From positions 1 to 6,506 of the forward strand of contig CALUVK010000091.1 of the NCBI GenBank assembly GCA_944324205.1: a DNA stretch of 6,506 nucleotides, written 5' to 3'. Within the stretch, counting starts at the first letter, position 1. Every line of letters starts with the position of its first letter. The position numbers were made by a program, and so were the translations under genes. Under the pieces are notes generated by a model. That model saw only the letters and a list, made by a program, of their open reading frames with translations, was not told where the DNA came from and did not search any database. Below are positions 1-5,479 of this stretch, one piece after another. The DNA comes from Candidatus Gastranaerophilales bacterium. GTDB lineage: Bacteria; Cyanobacteriota; Vampirovibrionia; Gastranaerophilales; Gastranaerophilaceae.

Positions 1-7
1 CTCAAGG

Positions 8-328
8 TTAGTTATACCAGTAATTAGCAATCCTGAAACACAAGGTCAATAATTCCGGCGGCAGGTCATCTATAACTTTTTTGATAAATTCCCGCTTTTC
101 ATTATCTGTATAGCTAAGATGCTCCCAATCAAAAAAGTTTTTGATTGGAAAACCAAACGCTTCCGGAATTTTTGCCAGGCATCTTCCGGGAAAAGTATTA
201 CCATTCTCAATTTTGCTTACATTTCTCTGGTCTATACCGATTTTCTCAGCAAGTTTTTCCTGCGTCCAGCCGCGTTTTCCTCTTAATTCCGCTAATCTTC
301 TACCAAATAATTTCTTAATAGTGTCCAT
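8..328 (-). CDS. XRE-family helix-turn-helix transcriptional regulator
   Basis: This 106-aa protein is probably a DNA-binding repressor of the phage cI/SinR-like XRE class, acting in the cytoplasm on operators near its own gene. Residues 7-70 form an HTH_3-type domain: FGRRLAELRGKRGWTQEKLA, then KIGIDQRNVSKIENG (the recognition-helix region and the conserved IENG turn) and FPIKNFFDWEHL. The C-terminal ~35 residues are short and carry no peptidase, so this is not a LexA-like self-cleaving repressor. The start is uncertain. ATG at 328 gives a normal domain start, but it lies 19 nt from the strong AGGAGG at 348-353. An open frame continues to an ATG at 403, which has no ribosome site and lies inside the palindrome at 387-412. 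The family call is firm; the role as phage repressor is inferred from size, orientation and neighbours. Confidence 0.85.
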   Translation of the reverse strand: MDTIKKLFGRRLAELRGKRGWTQEKLAEKIGIDQRNVSKIENGNTFPGRCLAKIPEAFGFPIKNFFDWEHLSYTDNEKREFIKKVIDDLPPELLTLCFRIANYWYN

Positions 329-386
329 AATAAAGGCATAATTCTTTCCTCCTTTCAGACACAACTCTACTCTAATGCTATTTATG

Positions 387-412
387 CAATACAAATAGCT
401 CATTTTGTATTG
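387..412. promoter_or_regulatory. Operator-like inverted repeat upstream of the XRE gene
   Basis: There is a perfect inverted repeat of two 9-bp arms, CAATACAAA (387-395) and TTTGTATTG (404-412), separated by 8 bp. It lies about 60 bp upstream of the preferred start of the XRE gene. On the minus strand a -10-like TACAAT (416-421) sits just upstream of it, so a bound repressor would cover the transcription start area. Dimeric XRE repressors bind such sites, so autoregulation is a reasonable inference. No second copy was noticed in the window. Confidence 0.5.
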
Positions 413-463
413 TAGATTGTAACATAAAAATAAAAAAATGTTATATGAAAAATAAATTTTTAC

Positions 464-496
464 AAAAAACAGGTATGTTGGGTGAAACCCAACATA
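464..496 (-). terminator. Rho-independent terminator after the antitoxin gene
   Basis: On the minus strand a perfect 10-bp stem (TATGTTGGGT/ACCCAACATA, 474-496) with a 3-nt TTC loop is followed by CCTG and a run of six T (464-469). It lies 52 nt past the antitoxin stop and before the XRE gene, so it would separate the two transcripts. The four bases between stem and T-run make it slightly imperfect. The TGTTGGGT hairpin also resembles dispersed intergenic repeats, so it may be a REP-like element that also terminates. Confidence 0.55.
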
Positions 497-548
497 TGGA
501 CTCGGATGGTGCAGGCATTTTCAAGCCAACCATGCATTAATGAGTATT

Positions 549-845
549 TTATGCTACTTGAACGGTATAGCCTAATTCTTTAATAATTTTTAAAGCAGTA
601 GATAATTGCGGCTGTTGTTCTCCGTTAAAAATTGCATAAAGGTTGCTTCTGGAAATACCTGTTTTTTTAGAAATTCCGGAAATAGAATCTTTTGCTCTTA
701 CTGCATATTCCAATGCTTTTACAAACGCATTTAAGTCATTGTCTTGTAAAAATTCTGCAAATCCAATATTTATCCATTGTTTTATATCATCATCCGTTTT
801 TAAGTCATTTAAAACATATTCATTAAAAGATTTTGATTTAGTCAT
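549..845 (-). CDS. Antitoxin of the HI1420/TIGR02684 (COG3636) addiction-module family
   Basis: This 98-aa DNA-binding antitoxin normally neutralises a RelE/ParE-fold toxin encoded just upstream and represses the shared promoter. The protein has the usual family size and layout. An N-terminal toxin-binding segment (about 8-45, YVLNDLKTDDDIKQWINIGF) is followed by a Cro/C1-type helix-turn-helix at about 50-80, containing ISGISKKTGISRSNLYAIF and NGEQQPQLSTALKIIKELG. It ends with the family-typical LGYTVQV. Its ribosome site GGAGG (853-857) is 7 nt before the ATG and lies inside the toxin reading frame. The start overlaps the toxin stop by 8 nt, the coupled toxin-antitoxin order of this family. 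The toxin is truncated (see 838-981), so this antitoxin is an orphan. It looks intact and could still act as a regulator or as an anti-toxin against incoming homologues. Family call is strong; present function is inferred. Confidence 0.85.
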   Translation of the reverse strand: MTKSKSFNEYVLNDLKTDDDIKQWINIGFAEFLQDNDLNAFVKALEYAVRAKDSISGISKKTGISRSNLYAIFNGEQQPQLSTALKIIKELGYTVQVA

Positions 846-981
846 TACTAAGCCTCCATTGATTAAGAAGTTCTTGTGCTCTTTCTATATCTTTTGATTG
901 TTGAGATTTATCACCGCCGTTAATTAATAGAATTATTTTTTTGTTTTCATTTATAATAATATTGTACTGCATGCAGGACAT
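838..981 (-). pseudogene. C-terminal remnant of a RelE/ParE-type toxin (HI1419/TIGR02683 family)
   Basis: On the minus strand the frame ending at 838 reads YNIIINENKKIILLINGGD, then KSQQSKDIERAQELLNQWR and a short tail before TAA. This is the diagnostic C-terminus of the HI1419-like killer proteins, whose end reads roughly 'RxILLLxGGDKSxQxxDIxxA'. Full-length members are about 95-110 aa; here only ~42-45 family residues remain, and an in-frame TGA occurs at 985-987. The first in-frame ATGs (979-981 and 970-972) have no evident ribosome site. The toxin core that carries the N-terminal helices and most active-site residues is missing. The stop overlaps the antitoxin start (ATGACTAA), so the pair was once coupled. 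Loss of the 5' part removes the native promoter as well. Homology is recognised by motif only. Confidence 0.8.
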
Positions 982-1049
982 ATTTCAATTGGTCAAAATG
1001 GTGTGCTTAAGTCTACCCTACGAATGTTCTACATTTTTTTATAAAAAAT

Positions 1050-1065
1050 CCCCCCCCAAAAAAAA
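1050..1065. other. C8A8 homopolymer tract before the late-gene ribosome site
   Basis: Eight C are followed directly by eight A, just upstream of the AAAGGAG ribosome site (1067-1073) of the 1079 gene. Long adjoining homopolymers are prone to slippage in replication and to length error in sequencing. The tract is non-coding if the 1079 start is right, so it cannot shift that frame, but it could change the spacing of promoter elements. I see no convincing plus-strand promoter between 846 and 1078. Confidence 0.5.
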
Positions 1066-1078
1066 GAAAGGAGTACAA

Positions 1079-2620
1079 ATGCAGAGAACTGCGTTAATTT
1101 GTAACAAATTTTCGGGGATAAACCGGAGTTCTTCGGTTTACTCTTCGTCAATAATCACGGCATCGGATATTCAGAATGTTGAATTATTTGCAACAGAAAT
1201 CAATTCCGGTGTCGGAATTCGTACGGCAAGAGGAAATGTTGCCGTATGTTCGCTAATTCCCGCAGGCGAGCGGGTTATTAACATTTTTGAGAGCGTACAA
1301 AAGGGAAACACATACTTTTTTGTACACACAGAAAGTTCGACAGAGGGTAAAATCTATCTGTTTTCAAGGCTTTCTAATAGTTTAACCCTCAAAGTTTCAG
1401 GGCTTAGCGTAACATCAATGTCCTGTGCTACGGATTTTTCTCAAGGCTGGTCTGATTTATTTGTTTTTTCAAACTCCGAAGAGATGCTCTCTATTGAGAT
1501 TGATAACTACAATGACGACGGCGAACTTGATGAAGTCAAAATGATGGAATTAAAAGATGCTGACAACCGTGATGTTAAAGGTCTTGGAATGGTAGTTTAT
1601 GCAGGAAGGCTATGGGTATTTGATGAGCAGATTCTATGGTATTCCCAGCAGGAGAATATTTACGACTTTTCGACTTCAAGCGCTGAAATCACGACTTCTG
1701 CCGGCTATATTGAATTTGTAAAAAAGATTACTGCTATTTACCCTTATTTAGGGACTTTGGCTGTTTTTCATTCAAATTCTTCCTGCCTGATTTCACAAGA
1801 CGAGAATTTAGCCTTCTATAAGACGTACGACTCTCCCGGAGGATGCGCAGGATATAATTCCCTTGTATTTCACGGAACAGAGTTGTATTTTTATGATAAT
1901 ACAAAAAAGGGCGTTTTTTCGTTCAAGCAGGTTGTAAACGGCGACAAGACTCTTGGAGAAAACATTGCAATTGATATTCAGGAAGAGTTATTCAATATAG
2001 CATCCGCTGACGTCAATAAAATCCGCACGCTTTCAGTTGTAACCTCTGACCGCAATGAAGTCTGGATGCTGCTTCCCGATGAGGATGAAAGTTATTCGAC
2101 AATAGCGATTTACGATTATTTAAGAAATACCTGGGTAAAGCGCAAATCGCAGAAAATTAATTGTTTCGCAATAATCGGCGGAGTCTTATATTCAGGCGGA
2201 AAGAAAATTTATGAAGAATACACTTCAAACACATTTGATGAAGAATTTATCCCGGCTTTTTATAACTGTACACCGCTTAATCTGGGTTATGAAAACTCAA
2301 TAAAAATTCTCTCATATCCGCCAAAAGTTACTCTGGATATGTATTACAACAACAGTTTTTATGTAGAATACGTAAAAGATTATGATTCAATGACTTCAAA
2401 AGTAAGGCATATTCAGACAAAATCTCTCAAAAATGTATTATATTTTGATATCGGCCACTGGGACAGCGGTTATTTTCCGATTAAGGATTTGAATGCAACT
2501 AAAAAACTTCCCGCCTCATTTTTTAATACTCTTCAAATGAGTTTTTTAACCAAAAACGAAGGTGATGATTTTTGTATAAGAAATATTGAGTTCGGAAAAA
2601 TCAAAGCAAAGGCCGTATAA
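1079..2620 (+). CDS. Phage beta-propeller-like tail or neck structural protein
   Basis: This 513-aa protein has repeated short beta-strand blocks and a pattern typical of phage beta-propeller proteins such as the P22 gp10-like DNA-stabilisation/head-tail adaptor group. An internal GRLWVFDEQILWYSQQE then NIYDF (176-197) matches their 'GRlwv...vyyS...dp..F' block. It is followed by ITAIYPYLGTLAVFHSNSS (218-236), the 'italaplg..LvvF..ss' block, and by GGCAGYNSLVFHGTELYFYD (254-273), the 'Gc.a..S.v..g..lyFl' block. NEVWMLLPDE and IAIYDYLRNTWVKR (326-355) look like a further blade. No signal peptide or membrane segment is visible. The start at 1079 is preferred because AAAGGAG lies 5 nt upstream; the frame extends 46 codons further up without a ribosome site. 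It opens the plus-strand run. The assignment rests on pattern memory, so an exact gp10 identity is not claimed; another tail-hub propeller protein is possible. Confidence 0.6.
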   Translation: MQRTALICNKFSGINRSSSVYSSSIITASDIQNVELFATEINSGVGIRTARGNVAVCSLIPAGERVINIFESVQKGNTYFFVHTESSTEGKIYLFSRLSNSLTLKVSGLSVTSMSCATDFSQGWSDLFVFSNSEEMLSIEIDNYNDDGELDEVKMMELKDADNRDVKGLGMVVYAGRLWVFDEQILWYSQQENIYDFSTSSAEITTSAGYIEFVKKITAIYPYLGTLAVFHSNSSCLISQDENLAFYKTYDSPGGCAGYNSLVFHGTELYFYDNTKKGVFSFKQVVNGDKTLGENIAIDIQEELFNIASADVNKIRTLSVVTSDRNEVWMLLPDEDESYSTIAIYDYLRNTWVKRKSQKINCFAIIGGVLYSGGKKIYEEYTSNTFDEEFIPAFYNCTPLNLGYENSIKILSYPPKVTLDMYYNNSFYVEYVKDYDSMTSKVRHIQTKSLKNVLYFDIGHWDSGYFPIKDLNATKKLPASFFNTLQMSFLTKNEGDDFCIRNIEFGKIKAKAV

Positions 2621-2632
2621 ACTCAAAATGTC

Positions 2633-2716
2633 ATCCTGAAAGCTTTGAAAATCTGGAGATGTAGATTGGTTTGAGAGGGTGTGATTTAAGAGCCCGATTT
2701 TCAAGCTGTTCAGGAT
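2633..2716. repeat. Inverted-repeat element (REP/MITE-like) in the late-gene gap
   Basis: Two 21-nt arms, 2633-2653 (ATCCTGAAAGCTTTGAAAAT and one more base) and 2696-2716, are inverted copies that match at 17 of 21 positions, the mismatches being four adjacent bases. They flank 42 bp with no gene. The arm resembles the widespread intergenic repeat of the 'GTCATCCTGA...GAAGGATCT' kind. The first 11 bases, ATCCTGAAAGC, recur at 6383-6393. This explains most of the 134-bp gap between the propeller gene and the next gene; as RNA it could fold into a long hairpin. Confidence 0.6.
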
Positions 2717-2754
2717 CTTACAGGCGTTTTAATTTAGTAAAGAAAGGATTTCAA

Positions 2755-3378
2755 ATGGGTAAAAAATCACAATCAACCACAACGACTTACGGGAATACAA
2801 CAACGAAAAACCCGTACGCGACTGCAACTACAAACAATTCCGGTACGACTGCTTCATTAAACGCAGGCACGGCTCTGGATACCGTTTACAATTTTGTAAA
2901 CAAAAACATAGGTTCGCTTTTAGATGAATATTTAAATCCGAATTTGAATTCAACAACAAATCAGGCGAAATTAAACCAGTTTACAACAACTCTCGGTGCA
3001 GAGGCTTCTAAAAACCTGGAAAACAATATTATAAGTCCGCTGTCTGAAAGGAATATGATACGTTCATCTCAGGCGACTGATTTGTATAATAATCTTGCAG
3101 ATACAACAACAAACTCTCTTGCAGCTTATGTAAATGAACTTTTAGAAGCTTCTCAAGATAATACAGCAAGTATGTTAAATAACCTTTTGGCTGCTTATAT
3201 GCAAGGGTATGATGTAGTTTCAGATATGCAAAATCAATCGCTTCGTACCAGCGCAGGCAATGCAACGACAACTTCCAGCTCGAGCAGTTCTCTGGGCGGG
3301 AATTTTAATTCCGGTGTTTCATCTTCTTCAAGTTTAGTGAATATTCTTGGTAATCTTGCAAAAATACTTGCAAAGTAG
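2755..3378 (+). CDS. Thr/Ser/Asn-rich putative phage virion protein
   Basis: This 207-aa protein is not recognised with certainty. Its first ~34 residues are dominated by Thr, Asn and Ser (KSQSTTTTYGNTTTKNPYAT). A central part (about 40-165) looks helical and amphipathic, with LDTVYNFVNKNIGSLLDEYL, SERNMIRSSQATDLYNNLA and SLAAYVNELLEASQDNTASM. Serine runs at 174-179 and 189-193 precede a short hydrophobic C-terminus (LVNILGNLAKILA). There is no signal peptide. This layout recalls small podovirus internal-virion or ejection proteins that follow the neck genes, which often begin with a 'GKSKSxS/T'-like tract, but that is an inference from position and composition. Start 2755 is chosen because AAAGGA (2743-2748 region) lies 6-7 nt upstream; 28 codons of open frame before it overlap the inverted repeat and are unlikely to be coding. 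The stop TAG overlaps the ribosome site of the next gene. Confidence 0.6.
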   Translation: MGKKSQSTTTTYGNTTTKNPYATATTNNSGTTASLNAGTALDTVYNFVNKNIGSLLDEYLNPNLNSTTNQAKLNQFTTTLGAEASKNLENNIISPLSERNMIRSSQATDLYNNLADTTTNSLAAYVNELLEASQDNTASMLNNLLAAYMQGYDVVSDMQNQSLRTSAGNATTTSSSSSSLGGNFNSGVSSSSSLVNILGNLAKILAK

Positions 3379-3389
3379 GAGTTTTAATT

Positions 3390-3644
3390 ATGGATAAAGA
3401 ATATTTATTTAAGTATGCTCCGGCAATTATTGTCTGTGCGGCGGTTTTACTGCAATACAATCTTTTTGTTACGCCTGAGAGATTAGAACAGACGCACAGG
3501 GAAATCCTAACCGAAGTTGCGCAGGTGTATATTACTAAATCGGAGTTCGGAAATATGAAAGACCAGATTATGGATATCAATAAGAAAGTGGATAAGATTT
3601 ATGACACATTAATAACGGAAAGGAGTTCAGATGGCATTAACTGA
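3390..3644 (+). CDS. Small single-pass membrane protein with coiled coil, holin- or spanin-like candidate
   Basis: This 84-aa protein has one clear membrane segment near its N-terminus (about 8-27, KYAPAIIVCAAVLLQYNLFV). A polar, probably helical tail follows, with heptad-like spacing in FGNMKDQIMDINKKVDKIYD (53-72). The shape is that of small phage membrane proteins found beside tail and lysis genes, such as XhlA-type or single-pass holin accessory proteins. No specific family is recognised, so a lysis role is only a guess from size and place. There is no lipobox. The ribosome site AGGAG (3377-3381) lies 8 nt before the ATG and overlaps the preceding stop. Its last 14 nt overlap the next gene, which suggests translational coupling. 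Confidence 0.7.
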   Translation: MDKEYLFKYAPAIIVCAAVLLQYNLFVTPERLEQTHREILTEVAQVYITKSEFGNMKDQIMDINKKVDKIYDTLITERSSDGIN

Positions 3645-4161
3645 AATTGAATACGGTTCACTCGCTTCATCAGAAGTTATGAACAACAATTTTGAATTTT
3701 TGGATAATAAAATTTCGGATGTTTCAGAGAGCCTAACCTCAACTGCTGCAACTATTAATTCTAATATTGCAACAATAAACAGTTCAATGGCTGCAATGGG
3801 TGAGGAATTAAATCAGGCAATCGAGGATTTAGACAGTAATTTAACTGAAGCTTCAGAAACATCTTTTTCAGAAAACGGACTTTATATAACAACTTACACA
3901 AACGGAACGTCCTGGTACAGAGAATATTTTTCTGACAAAGAAAAAACAAGCCGTGTTTGGATAGAACAGGGCGGGCAAACCTGGCAAAACAATTATGTGA
4001 GTTACATTAAAACAATGAGTAACACAAACTATAATATAAAAGTTCAGGATATTAATAATACTTATATTGAAGGTGCAAAACCCGCAAATTTTTCAACTAC
4101 CGGTTTTACTCCTAATTTTAGATACGGAAGTAATCTTCGCTGGGCTGTTGCCGGTGTATAG
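3631..4161 (+). CDS. Tail-fibre-like protein with coiled-coil stalk and WYR/EQGG C-terminal module
   Basis: This 176-aa protein is probably a trimeric tail fibre or receptor-binding protein. The N-terminus (about 8-30, YGSLASSEVMNNNFEFLDNK) matches the 'AsvlNdNFeyLdnki' motif seen at the start of phage fibre and appendage proteins. A coiled coil follows (30-75), rich in Ser, Asn, Ile and Leu, with IATINSSMAAMGEELNQAIE. The C-terminal module starts near 80. It has GTSWYREYFSD (92-102) and RVWIEQGGQTW (108-118), then small beta-rich segments to the end. The WYRxxxSD...W(I/L)EQGG signature is shared with the protein at 4697-5461. AAGGAG (3620-3625) lies 5 nt before the ATG, inside the upstream gene. 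It is shorter than most fibres, so it may be a tip adaptor or short fibre. The receptor cannot be predicted. Confidence 0.7.
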   Translation: MALTEIEYGSLASSEVMNNNFEFLDNKISDVSESLTSTAATINSNIATINSSMAAMGEELNQAIEDLDSNLTEASETSFSENGLYITTYTNGTSWYREYFSDKEKTSRVWIEQGGQTWQNNYVSYIKTMSNTNYNIKVQDINNTYIEGAKPANFSTTGFTPNFRYGSNLRWAVAGV

Positions 4162-4179
4162 AAAAAGGAAGGAGGAAAA

Positions 4180-4659
4180 ATGGCTTATAAATTAGAAAAA
4201 CCTTATACAGATATACAAAGAGCAGATTTTATCGTTAATTATAACCACAATCAAGGGTTAATGATTGAAGAAACGGAAGAAGCATTGTATGCATTATTAC
4301 CCAATGAAATAATGCAGAATAATCAACCTGTTATTAATGTGAATTATGAAGCAGAACTGGCTTTAGAGCGTGAGGCTGAGTTTGAAAAGGAATTTTTTGA
4401 AACTTCTTTAGGCTGGATAAGAAGAAGTGTGAATATGAAAGACGGTTCTAAGAAAGATTTCTTGTCCGACTTGCTTCTTCAAATAAAAGCCGGACTTGAG
4501 CTGGGGCAAAATATTGAGATTGTTACATATTCGACCCCTGATTTTTCCAATGATTTAACCCCGGAATACCTTTTAGCCCTTCAGGTTAAGAAAAACGCTA
4601 CGGCAGAATTTGTTCAGGAATGCTTAATGCAGACTGTTGCGGATTTTTACGGAGGATAG
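4180..4659 (+). CDS. Protein of unknown function between two tail-fibre genes, possible fibre chaperone
   Basis: This 159-aa protein is not recognised. The N-terminus (1-55) contains YTDIQRADFIVNYNHNQGLM and EETEEALYALLPNE, and suggests a small mixed alpha/beta domain. A charged helix follows (about 56-76, EAELALEREAEFEKEFFETS). The C-terminal half has LGWIRRSVNMKDGSKKDFLS (77-96) and IEIVTYSTPDFS (112-123), then a final helix to DFYGG. There is no membrane segment or signal peptide. It is acidic overall. Its place directly after one fibre gene and before another, with a strong GGAGG site 4 nt before the ATG, fits a tail-fibre assembly chaperone or a head-fibre/adaptor subunit. That is inference from context, as no known chaperone motif (such as DUF4376 or Caudo_TAP) is evident. 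Stop TAG runs into a G7 tract (4659-4665). Confidence 0.6.
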   Translation: MAYKLEKPYTDIQRADFIVNYNHNQGLMIEETEEALYALLPNEIMQNNQPVINVNYEAELALEREAEFEKEFFETSLGWIRRSVNMKDGSKKDFLSDLLLQIKAGLELGQNIEIVTYSTPDFSNDLTPEYLLALQVKKNATAEFVQECLMQTVADFYGG

Positions 4660-4696
4660 GGGGGGAAGTGAATTCAATACTAAAAAGGAGAAAAAT

Positions 4697-5461
4697 ATGT
4701 CAAATAATATAAGAGTAATAAGACCGTCCGGACGTGTCGGGGTTACTGTAAGCCTTGATACATCCGGTCATTATTCAGAGCTTGCTAAACAATGGGCGAT
4801 TTCGGATGCTAAAGTAGAAAATATTGATTATTCAGCTAAATATTATGCTTCTCAAGCTTCTGAAGCAGTAAATGAAGCAAAAGATTGGGCTTATAAAACA
4901 GACGGCAAAGTAGATAACGAAGAATATTCCGCAAAATATTACGCCCAGCAGGCAGCTTTAGCCGGTGCAAACAGCGCTGATATAAATTTTTCTAATATAA
5001 CGGATGCAGCTAAAGCTGTTATTCAGGCAAACTCCGGAGCTTCATCCGGAGGCGGTTCCTGGGGAAGTATTACGGGAGATTTATCTGACCAGACGGATTT
5101 AAATACAGCAATTTCCGCTTGTGCCAAATCAGATTTATCTAACTGTACAAAACCTTATTTACAAACAACAGGAGATGACGGCGCATACTGGTATAGAAAA
5201 TGGTCTGACGGTTGGTTAGAACAAGGCGGCGGATTTAATGCAACAGCAAAGACAAAAGGTGCTGTAATATTTCCGATGGAATATGCTTCAAATGCGGTAT
5301 ATGTTCCACTTTTAACAGGAGCTTTTGAAATTGATGCTGATAGTACTGAAGCAGGTGCCGTTTGGATTTATAGTTATAATACTTTAATGTTTAGATGGGT
5401 TAATGATGGTCCGGATGGCAGAATATTTTGGTATGCTTGCGGTTTCTCGGCAAGTACATAA
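4697..5461 (+). CDS. Tail-fibre-like protein with YSAKYYA repeats and WYR/EQGG C-terminal module
   Basis: This 254-aa protein is probably a tail fibre or receptor-binding protein. Residues 31-54 and 62-86 are two related repeats, KQWA...VENIDYSAKYYASQA and KDWA...VDNEEYSAKYYAQQA. They are the 'YSAKYwAeqA' type of helical fibre-shaft repeat common in phage side-tail fibres. A Gly/Ser hinge (114-120, GASSGGG) leads into SWGSITGDLSDQTDLNTAI (121-139), a frequent linker motif in phage appendage proteins. The C-terminal module has AYWYRKWSDGWLEQGG (163-178) and a beta-rich tip with FPMEYASNAVYVPLL and RIFWYACGFSAST. The signature is shared with the fibre at 3631-4161, but the tips differ. ATG at 4697 is chosen because AAAAGGAG ends 6 nt upstream; the frame starts 20 codons earlier inside the previous gene without such a site. 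The 37-nt gap and same direction suggest co-transcription. Confidence 0.75.
   Translation: MSNNIRVIRPSGRVGVTVSLDTSGHYSELAKQWAISDAKVENIDYSAKYYASQASEAVNEAKDWAYKTDGKVDNEEYSAKYYAQQAALAGANSADINFSNITDAAKAVIQANSGASSGGGSWGSITGDLSDQTDLNTAISACAKSDLSNCTKPYLQTTGDDGAYWYRKWSDGWLEQGGGFNATAKTKGAVIFPMEYASNAVYVPLLTGAFEIDADSTEAGAVWIYSYNTLMFRWVNDGPDGRIFWYACGFSAST
4787..4954 (+). repeat. Tandem pair of ~31-residue fibre-shaft repeats
   Basis: The two protein repeats inside the 4697 fibre gene start 31 codons apart (Lys31 and Lys62), and their shared YSAKYYA cores are 32 codons apart. Each has K(Q/D)WA, KV(E/D)N and YSAKYYA(S/Q)QA. The DNA copies have diverged, so this is an old duplication and not a fresh slippage product. 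Confidence 0.65.
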
Positions 5462-5479
5462 ACAGAAAGGATAAAATAA

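Noticed and set aside
141..341. 66-aa plus-strand open frame opposite the XRE gene
   Set aside because: It is the antisense shadow of a well-supported HTH gene and has no ribosome site or recognisable motif.
643..897. 84-aa plus-strand open frame opposite the antitoxin
   Set aside because: Antisense to a clear family member; composition is that of a reversed HTH gene.
941..1078. 46-codon N-terminal extension of the propeller gene
   Set aside because: It starts without a ribosome site, runs through the toxin remnant and the C8A8 tract, and a good AAAGGAG precedes the ATG at 1079.
2671..2754. 28-codon N-terminal extension of the Thr/Ser/Asn-rich protein
   Set aside because: It overlaps the inverted-repeat element, and a proper ribosome site precedes the ATG at 2755.
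3029..3580. Two minus-strand open frames (3029-3271 and 3305-3580)
   Set aside because: They lie antisense to plus-strand genes in a tightly packed run and show no start signals or family motifs.
3761..3949. 62-aa minus-strand open frame
   Set aside because: Antisense shadow of the first fibre gene.
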